This document shows, in pieces, positions 15,196-19,325 of a DNA stretch of 19,325 bases; within the stretch, counting starts at the first letter, position 1, and every line of letters starts with the position of its first letter. Location of the stretch: the NCBI GenBank assembly GCA_946537585.1, contig CAMNFX010000003.1, positions 1 to 19,325 of the forward strand, in the 5' to 3' direction. The DNA comes from an uncultured Lachnospiraceae bacterium (GTDB lineage: Bacteria > Bacillota > Clostridia > Lachnospirales > Lachnospiraceae). The position numbers and the translations under genes are program-made. The notes below the pieces were generated by a model. The model was not told the DNA's origin and searched no databases. It saw nothing but the letters and a program-made list of their open reading frames with translations.

Positions 15196-15350
15196 TCTGT
15201 TCGGCACCAAGTCTCAGAATGCCCGGCATTCTGAGACTGTAGGCTGACAGAGGCGCGCCGCGCCTCGTCCGCCCCTGTCATCCAGACTTTTTCATCTGAA
15301 AAGCAGGCTTTTCATCTGAAAGAGCCAGGATTCCAGGGGTGCTGAACAGA
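15196..15350. other. Structured element C between comEA and the Asp23-family gene, overlapping the comEA 3' end
   Basis: Outer arms 15196-15208 (TCTGTTCGGCACC) and 15338-15350 (GGTGCTGAACAGA) match as an inverted repeat at 12 of 13 positions. The right arm lies inside the last codons of comEA. Enclosed are a 14-base perfect inverted repeat (15210-15223 with 15225-15238) and GAGGCGCG/CGCGCCTC (15250-15257 with 15259-15266), flanked by TGACAG/CTGTCA (15245-15250, 15275-15280). Two copies of TTTTCATCTGAAA (15289 and 15309), themselves partly palindromic, complete it. No stem has a U-tract. The symmetry is seen directly; the fold and any function are inferred. The general layout matches elements A and B. 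Confidence 0.55.
15289..15321. repeat. Two direct copies of TTTTCATCTGAAA
   Basis: Identical 13-mers at 15289-15301 and 15309-15321 are offset by 20 bases. The second contains the comEA stop codon (TGA on the minus strand at 15314-15312). Each is partly palindromic. Two copies are too few for a CRISPR array; this looks like a local duplication inside element C. Confidence 0.65.
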
Positions 15351-15962
15351 AACATATATTTTGTCTCTGATCTTCTGAAACGCGGCTTCCTTGATGCCGG
15401 AGATCCTGGTGATTTCTTCGATGCTGTGAAAGGCTCCGTTTGCCTCCCGGTAGGCAAGGATATCCTCTGCCTTTTTCTCTCCGATGCCGGGCAGCGTCAT
15501 CAGTTCTTCCTTTCCCGCGCGGTTGAGATCGACCATGCCCTCTCTGGCTTTAACCCTCGACTCCGCCGAATCCGCAGCCTCCTGCAGCGCCGCCTCAAGA
15601 TAGCCTTCGTCCGCCATGGCCGTCACCTCTTCCCTTACGGCTGTCCTGATCAGCAGCTCTATTCTTTCAAGCTGATCATCGCTCAGCCGGACGACGATCT
15701 CCCCGGGGTCCGGAGATGACAGATGCAGATCCGATGACAGACCGGTTGCGGCCGCAGGGTTCCCTTCTTTTTTCTCCGAAACGGCCCTGCTGCCTTCTGT
15801 TTCAGACAACCGGTCATTTTTTCCGCTTTCCGGGGGCTCTTCCTCCGCGACCATCTCATAGCCGAAAGAGCCCGGGCCGATCCCGCCCGTGACATAAAAA
15901 GCAGCCGACACGATTGCTCCGGCTGCTATGATGATGTATTTGATTATTTTCAGATCCTTCAT
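15312..15962 (-). CDS. comEA: ComEA family helix-hairpin-helix DNA-binding protein
   Basis: A 216-residue protein with an N-terminal membrane anchor (about residues 7-25), a low-complexity Glu/Ser-rich linker, a helical segment around 90-135 and a C-terminal ComEA-type double HhH domain (about 143-205). That domain includes VDLNRAGKEELMTLPGIGEK and ISGIKEAAFQKIRDKI. ComEA binds incoming double-stranded DNA outside the membrane in natural transformation. After the domain the protein ends in a 12-residue tail, SVQHPWNPGSFR, encoded by structured element C. No comEC lies next to it. It is preceded by a promoter-like site but no clear Shine-Dalgarno. A competence role is family inference; the HhH domain itself is secure. 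Confidence 0.88.
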   Translation of the reverse strand: MKDLKIIKYIIIAAGAIVSAAFYVTGGIGPGSFGYEMVAEEEPPESGKNDRLSETEGSRAVSEKKEGNPAAATGLSSDLHLSSPDPGEIVVRLSDDQLERIELLIRTAVREEVTAMADEGYLEAALQEAADSAESRVKAREGMVDLNRAGKEELMTLPGIGEKKAEDILAYREANGAFHSIEEITRISGIKEAAFQKIRDKIYVSVQHPWNPGSFR

Positions 15963-16002
15963 ACAAGCTGTAAGGACCGGAACATTTCACATTGCGAGTA
16001 CT

Positions 16003-16031
16003 ATCCTAACAGCTCCTGCCGGAAAACACAA
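16003..16031 (-). promoter_or_regulatory. Probable comEA promoter (extended -10)
   Basis: On the minus strand TTGTGT (16031-16026) and TAGGAT (16008-16003) are separated by exactly 17 bases. The -10 is preceded by TGT, giving an extended -10. It sits between the mscL terminator and the comEA ATG, about 40 bases upstream of the start. Both hexamers are imperfect, so confidence is moderate. Confidence 0.4.
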
Positions 16032-16044
16032 ATGAAATTTCTAT

Positions 16045-16078
16045 AAAAAAACAGCTTCGCTTTTTACACGAAGCTGTT
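16045..16078 (-). terminator. Intrinsic terminator of mscL
   Basis: Reading the minus strand after the mscL stop: AACAGCTTCG (16078-16069), a nine-base loop, CGAAGCTGTT (16059-16050), then a run of Ts (16051-16045). A ten-base perfect stem followed directly by a U-tract is a textbook rho-independent terminator, 24 bases beyond the stop codon. It separates mscL from comEA. Confidence 0.9.
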
Positions 16079-16101
16079 GGAATCCTTCATACAGCAGAAA
16101 A

Positions 16102-16557
16102 TCACTTGTCAAGCTGTGAGGTGCAGTGCGGGCAGCGGGTCGCATTGATGTTGATCTTGGTGAAGCAGTAGGGGCATTCCTTCTCGGTGGGTGCTTCCTC
16201 TGCCACCGGCTCCTTTGCCTTTTTCATTTCACGGAGCTTGTTGACGTTTTTGACAATAATGAAGACAACAAAGGAAAGGATCAGGAAGCTGATCACATCC
16301 GTAATAAAGGAGCCGTACTTGATCAGCGCTACCCCGCCGGCCTCTTCGATGGTATTGTAATGCTGGCCGTCGAGCGCAATGAAATGGTTATTGAAATCAA
16401 TGCCGCCGGTCAGGAGACCGATGATCGGCATGCAGATATTGTCCACGAGAGATTTAACGATCGTGGTGAATGCGCCGCCGATGATCATACCAATGGCAAG
16501 ATCTACCATGTTGCCGGTAATTGCGAACTCTTTAAACTCCTGTAAAAATTTTTTCAT
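16102..16557 (-). CDS. mscL: Large-conductance mechanosensitive channel with C-terminal zinc ribbon
   Basis: A 151-residue homopentameric channel that opens under membrane tension to release solutes in hypo-osmotic shock. The start at 16557 (MKKFLQEFKEF) has AAGGAGG seven bases upstream; the longer reading frame from 16614 adds non-family residues. TM1 (about 16-45, with GNMVDLAIGMIIGGAF) and TM2 (about 80-105) are intact. The cytoplasmic end carries a Cys4 zinc-ribbon-like module, C128-x2-C131 and C142-x2-C145 (CPYC...CPHC), instead of the plain helical bundle of E. coli MscL (136 residues). The gene has its own sigma-A-like promoter and terminator, so it is monocistronic. The channel call is very firm; the metal site is inferred from cysteine spacing. 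Confidence 0.95.
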   Translation of the reverse strand: MKKFLQEFKEFAITGNMVDLAIGMIIGGAFTTIVKSLVDNICMPIIGLLTGGIDFNNHFIALDGQHYNTIEEAGGVALIKYGSFITDVISFLILSFVVFIIVKNVNKLREMKKAKEPVAEEAPTEKECPYCFTKININATRCPHCTSQLDK

Positions 16558-16640
16558 CAGAGCCTCCTTCTTACGCGTGTGATTCCGGCCAGGCCGGTTA
16601 ATAAATGAACTCATTCCCTTTCCTGCAAAGGACCAATTAC

Positions 16641-16669
16641 ATTATAAGCGCATCAGACTTCGGATTCAA
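16641..16669 (-). promoter_or_regulatory. mscL promoter (-35 TTGAAT, -10 TATAAT)
   Basis: On the minus strand TTGAAT (16669-16664), a 17-base spacer and a consensus TATAAT (16646-16641) form the best promoter in the window. It lies about 84 bases before the mscL start codon. The leader it would produce includes a hairpin CCGGCC/GGCCGG (16585-16590 with 16592-16597) ahead of the Shine-Dalgarno. Confidence 0.8.
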
Positions 16670-16719
16670 CAAAAAAGTTATCAGGCTTTAATAAAGTTTA
16701 GCGTTTTTTTAGATTTGTC

Positions 16720-17607
16720 TTATTTGGCTTTTTCCAGCAGTGTCTTCAGTTCGTCCACGGTGAAGGAGTACTTTTTTGAACAGAAATGGCATTCCATTTC
16801 GATGTCTTTTCCTTCCCGGATCATTTCCTCAAGATCCTTCTTTCCGATGCTGATCAGTGCCTGCTCCAGACGGTGCTTATTGCAATTGCAGAAGAAGGAG
16901 CATTCCTGATGTTCATTGATCTCAAGGTCCATATCCCCCAGGATCAGGTTCAGGACATCCTCCGGGGTCATGCCTCTGTCGAGCATGGCTGTCATACTGT
17001 CGAGAGTGCCGATTTTTTTCTCCAGACGGTCGATCACCTCATCCGGAGCGCCCGGCATAAGCTGCAGAATAAATCCCCCTGCCTGACGCACGGTATTGTC
17101 CCGGTTCATCAGGACTCCCAGCGCTACAGAGGACGGTACCTGCTCGGAATTGGCGAAATAATAGGTAAGATCCTCCGCGATCTCGCCGGATACCAGGATC
17201 GTCTGACCGATATACGGTTCCTTCAGTCCGGTGTCCCGGATCACGGACAGAACGCCGAGATCGAGCGCGCCTCCGACATCAAGTTTTCCCTTTGCGTTCG
17301 GAGGGAGCATAACATCAGGATTGTGAACATAGCCCTTGACATGACCGCTGCGGTCCGCCGTGACCAGGAGTCCTCCGATCGGGCCGTCGCAGTTAATGCG
17401 GATCGTCAGAAGATCCGGATCGTTTTTCATATCATATCCCATCATCAGCGCTGCCGTCATCAGTCTGCCGAGGGCAGCAGTCGCTACCGGTGAGGTATTG
17501 TGATGCTGACGCGCCGTCTCCACCGTGTTTCTCGTTGTGGCGGCAAAAGCCCTGATAAATCCGTCCGCGGCAGTTGCGCGGATCATATAATCTTTTGTCT
17601 CGTTCAT
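16720..17607 (-). CDS. hslO: Redox-regulated chaperone Hsp33
   Basis: A 295-residue Hsp33, a holdase switched on by oxidation when its zinc-bound thiols form disulphides, protecting proteins during oxidative and heat stress. The N-terminal core includes RALGRL-like AALGRLMTAALMMGYDM (about residues 42-60) and the GYVHNPDV segment. The C-terminal redox switch is complete: C240-x-C242 (CNC) and C273-x2-C276 (CHFC) with 30 residues between, as in the family CXC-X27-32-CXXC pattern. A GGAG-containing site precedes the ATG. It starts 15 bases after the pseudouridine synthase gene and is likely cotranscribed with it. Very secure. Confidence 0.95.
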   Translation of the reverse strand: MNETKDYMIRATAADGFIRAFAATTRNTVETARQHHNTSPVATAALGRLMTAALMMGYDMKNDPDLLTIRINCDGPIGGLLVTADRSGHVKGYVHNPDVMLPPNAKGKLDVGGALDLGVLSVIRDTGLKEPYIGQTILVSGEIAEDLTYYFANSEQVPSSVALGVLMNRDNTVRQAGGFILQLMPGAPDEVIDRLEKKIGTLDSMTAMLDRGMTPEDVLNLILGDMDLEINEHQECSFFCNCNKHRLEQALISIGKKDLEEMIREGKDIEMECHFCSKKYSFTVDELKTLLEKAK

Positions 17608-17622
17608 AAATTGCTCCGTTTA

Positions 17623-18339
17623 TTATTGTTTCAGCAGCTTAAGCTCTTGCTCCGTAAGTGGTCTGTACTCTCCCGGCTTCAGCTTCGGGTCAAGCGTCAG
17701 CGGTCCCATGGAAAGCCGCTTTAAGTACGTTACCTTAAGTCCGGCTGTTTCAAACATTCTTTTGATCTGATGGAAACGTCCTTCCCGTATCGTGATCTCG
17801 CAGGCAGCGCCCCCGGAAAGCACCCGGATCCTGCAGGGGAGTGTCGGCTTTTCATCTCCGATATCCACGCCGGCCTCGAGCCTGTTCCTCGAAGCCTCAT
17901 CGAGCATGCCGTCAAGCTCCGCGTAATAGGTCTTATCCACATGCTTTTTCGGAGACAGCAGCCGATGCGCAAGATCCCCGTCATTTGTGATCAGCAAAAG
18001 ACCCTCGGTATCCTTATCCAGCCTGCCGGCAGGAAAGAGATCACTGCGGATCCTGTCCGTGATCAGATCGGTCACACAGACCTGATCTTTGTCCCTTAAG
18101 TCTCCTGTGAGCCGCGAAGCCGAGATCACTCCCGCAGGCTTATTCAGCATGTAATACTCGAAGGCGGCGTATCGGACAGGACGTCCGCCAAGCGTAACCA
18201 AATCCGCAGTTTCATCCACCTTCATGCCCGGATCCCGGACAGTCTCCCCGTTCACGCAGACCTCAGCGGCTGCTATTTTTTTCTTTACTTCACTGCGGGT
18301 GCCGGCACCGGCTTCCGCAAGGTATCTGTCTAGACGCAT
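17623..18339 (-). CDS. RsuA/RluB family pseudouridine synthase
   Basis: A 238-residue rRNA pseudouridine synthase with an N-terminal S4 domain (MRLDRYLAEAGAGTRSEVKK) and a catalytic domain. Asp in AGRLDKDTEGLLLITNDG is the invariant nucleophile; FEYYMLNKPAGV and REGRFHQIKRMFE are the other family motifs. The phrase LAHRLLSPKKHVDKTY leans towards RsuA (16S U516) over RluB/E/F, but by eye this is not decisive. The open frame extends to 18447, overlapping folA by 50 bases; the start at 18339 matches the S4 domain and is preferred, although its GGAGG (18360-18356) is 16 bases away, longer than usual. Family firm, target site open. Confidence 0.9.
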   Translation of the reverse strand: MRLDRYLAEAGAGTRSEVKKKIAAAEVCVNGETVRDPGMKVDETADLVTLGGRPVRYAAFEYYMLNKPAGVISASRLTGDLRDKDQVCVTDLITDRIRSDLFPAGRLDKDTEGLLLITNDGDLAHRLLSPKKHVDKTYYAELDGMLDEASRNRLEAGVDIGDEKPTLPCRIRVLSGGAACEITIREGRFHQIKRMFETAGLKVTYLKRLSMGPLTLDPKLKPGEYRPLTEQELKLLKQ

Positions 18340-18397
18340 ATTTATGTTGCAGGATCCTCCCCCGCGCAAAGAATGATCGGCCTGTCCGCATTTCCAA

Positions 18398-19102
18398 TCA
18401 CAAATCCGATGCAACCGCAGGAGGATCCATCCGTTTTGCATACTCACAAAAGCAGAAATGCACGCCCTCAGATTCTTTCATATCCCCCTGCCGGATTTTC
18501 ACCCAGCCGGGATCCGCATCCAGATTCGGAAACCACGAATCAGCAGGCGCATCTGCCGGGGGATCATAATCATTGACCGTCACCAGGCAGAAGTCACAGT
18601 ACGGCAGCATCTTTTCATAGACGGAAGCGCCGCCGATCACATAAACAGCATCAGAAAAAAGGCTTTCCTCTGCGCCCTCGCAGAGCTTTTCCCCCGGACC
18701 GGGGGCCGTAACTTTGAGAAGCTCCAGGAGTTGATCGGTGTCGGGAACGATCACAAGGGCTGTTCCCGGTTTTCTGTCCTCTGCCGTTGTTTCGCCGGCA
18801 GTTCTTTCCTTTATAAGTTCGCGAAGCTTAGAAGCTGCTTCCAGGGAATCCGCATGGATCACCACGTCTGCTGCCGCTTTGGATTCATCCGGGATCCTGG
18901 AAGGATCCCTCGTCAGAACGATATTGATCCTGCCCTTTAATGGTTTCCTGCCCGGAAAGCTTTCCAGAGTCTTTCGCCCCATCACGACCGTCTTCCCTCC
19001 GGTCACGCTGCGGAAATACTTCATATCCTCCGGAATATTGATCAGCAGTTCATTATTCCTGCCAATCGCCCAATCTCTGTTTACATTCACGATCGCTTTC
19101 AT
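18398..19102 (-). CDS. folA: Dihydrofolate reductase with large insertion
   Basis: A DHFR reducing dihydrofolate to tetrahydrofolate with NADPH, regenerating the cofactor consumed by the adjacent thyA. Conserved parts are IVNVNRDWAIGRNNELL, IPEDMKYFRSVTGGKTVVMG (catalytic acid at D26), RKTLESFPGRKPLKGRIN and VYVIGGASVYEKMLPYCD with the GG pair at 157-158. At 234 residues it is far longer than the usual approximately 160; most of the extra length is an insertion of roughly 55 residues (about 95-150) between the Rossmann-like strands, plus a short C-terminal tail. The core motifs remain, so it should be active. CGGAGC precedes the ATG. It follows thyA by 77 bases. Firm. Confidence 0.92.
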   Translation of the reverse strand: MKAIVNVNRDWAIGRNNELLINIPEDMKYFRSVTGGKTVVMGRKTLESFPGRKPLKGRINIVLTRDPSRIPDESKAAADVVIHADSLEAASKLRELIKERTAGETTAEDRKPGTALVIVPDTDQLLELLKVTAPGPGEKLCEGAEESLFSDAVYVIGGASVYEKMLPYCDFCLVTVNDYDPPADAPADSWFPNLDADPGWVKIRQGDMKESEGVHFCFCEYAKRMDPPAVASDL

Positions 19103-19127
19103 CTTTTATGCTCCGCTTCTGAACACC

Positions 19128-19179
19128 GCCTGCTGTCATGATCCCAGGCGTTCCTTCCGGATGACTTTTTGCTGCAGGC
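19128..19179. repeat. Imperfect hairpin between thyA and folA
   Basis: GCCTGC (19128-19133) pairs with GCAGGC (19174-19179), and inside it GTCAT (19135-19139) pairs with ATGAC (19161-19165). It starts directly after the thyA stop on the minus strand and is not followed by a U-tract. It could be a 3'-end hairpin or a weak attenuator; it is weaker than the other palindromes in this window. Confidence 0.35.
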
Positions 19180-19325
19180 TTATACCGCGATCGGGATCCC
19201 CTTGATCTGCGGTCCGTACTGATAATCCTCCAGAGATACATCATCAGGCGTAAAGTCATAGAAATCCTTTACATCCGGATTCAGATGGAATTTCGGCGCG
19301 GGGAAGGGTTTCCGGCTGATCAGCT
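19180..19325 (-). CDS. thyA: Thymidylate synthase, C-terminal fragment (cut by window edge)
   Basis: Only the last 47 codons and the TAA stop (19182-19180) lie in the window; the 5' part is beyond the right edge. The visible end reads LISRKPFPAPKFHLN, then DFYDFTPDDVSLEDYQYGPQ and IKGIPIAV. This fits the C-terminus of ThyA, where the final residues close over the active site during dUMP methylation with methylene-tetrahydrofolate, ending in the typical I-x-V. Its neighbour folA recycles the dihydrofolate that ThyA produces, which strengthens the call. ThyX is excluded, as it has a different fold and ending. Confidence 0.9.
   Translation of the reverse strand, partial: LISRKPFPAPKFHLNPDVKDFYDFTPDDVSLEDYQYGPQIKGIPIAV

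Noticed and set aside
15210..15238. Intrinsic terminator for comEA at the 14-base perfect inverted repeat
   Set aside because: The stem is strong but no T-run follows on either strand, so it is treated as part of element C.
15289..15321. CRISPR-like direct repeats
   Set aside because: There are only two 13-base units with a seven-base spacer and no cas genes; they are part of the local palindromic element.
16558..16614. Longer mscL starting at 16614
   Set aside because: The extra 19 residues are not MscL-like, and a strong AAGGAGG lies directly before the internal ATG at 16557.
18340..18447. Longer pseudouridine synthase starting at 18447
   Set aside because: The extension overlaps folA, resembles no domain, and the S4 domain begins precisely at the Met encoded at 18339.

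Overview
The window looks like a chromosomal housekeeping segment of a Clostridia-class Firmicute, most likely a Lachnospiraceae-type organism. This is inferred from protein flavour, gene order (Asp23-nusB-xseA-xseB-ispA-tlyA-nadK-argR-recN) and roughly balanced base composition; no rRNA or marker gene settles the species. Every supported gene lies on the minus strand, so transcription runs from high to low coordinates.

In transcription order: the 3' end of thyA enters at the right edge, followed by folA, an RsuA/RluB-type pseudouridine synthase and hslO (Hsp33). Next comes mscL, with its own good promoter and the one convincing intrinsic terminator of the window, then comEA. A structured intergenic segment carrying an extended -10 promoter leads into a tightly packed run: Asp23-family gene, nusB, xseA, xseB, ispA, tlyA, nadK. 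After a second structured gap come argR, recN, a DUF212/divergent-PAP2 membrane protein, a parvulin-like lipoprotein and htpG. A short gap leads to ilvB-ilvN, an M18 aminopeptidase and a membrane-anchored NusG domain II protein. A third structured gap precedes the first 17 codons of a family 2 glycosyltransferase at the left edge.

The genes cover folate/dTMP supply (thyA, folA), RNA modification and transcription (rsuA, tlyA, nusB), DNA repair and uptake (xseAB, recN, comEA), isoprenoid and NADP synthesis (ispA, nadK), arginine control (argR), proteostasis (hslO, the PPIase, htpG, the M18 peptidase), branched-chain amino acid synthesis (ilvBN) and the envelope (mscL, Asp23, glycosyltransferase). 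No phage, transposase, CRISPR, toxin-antitoxin or defence gene was seen.

The most unusual signal is not a gene. Three gaps between otherwise close-packed genes (about 72-205, 10051-10186 and 15196-15350) are built alike: a pair of distant complementary arms encloses three or more consecutive strong hairpins without U-tracts, giving a cloverleaf-like layout of about 135-155 nt. Their primary sequences differ. They may be structured RNAs, leader elements or non-autonomous palindromic repeats, and they are the best candidates for something undescribed. Secondary points are an MscL with a C-terminal Cys4 zinc ribbon, an HtpG with two charged linkers, a DHFR with a large insertion, and the lack of dxs between ispA and tlyA. 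No stretch over 300 bases lacks a gene.
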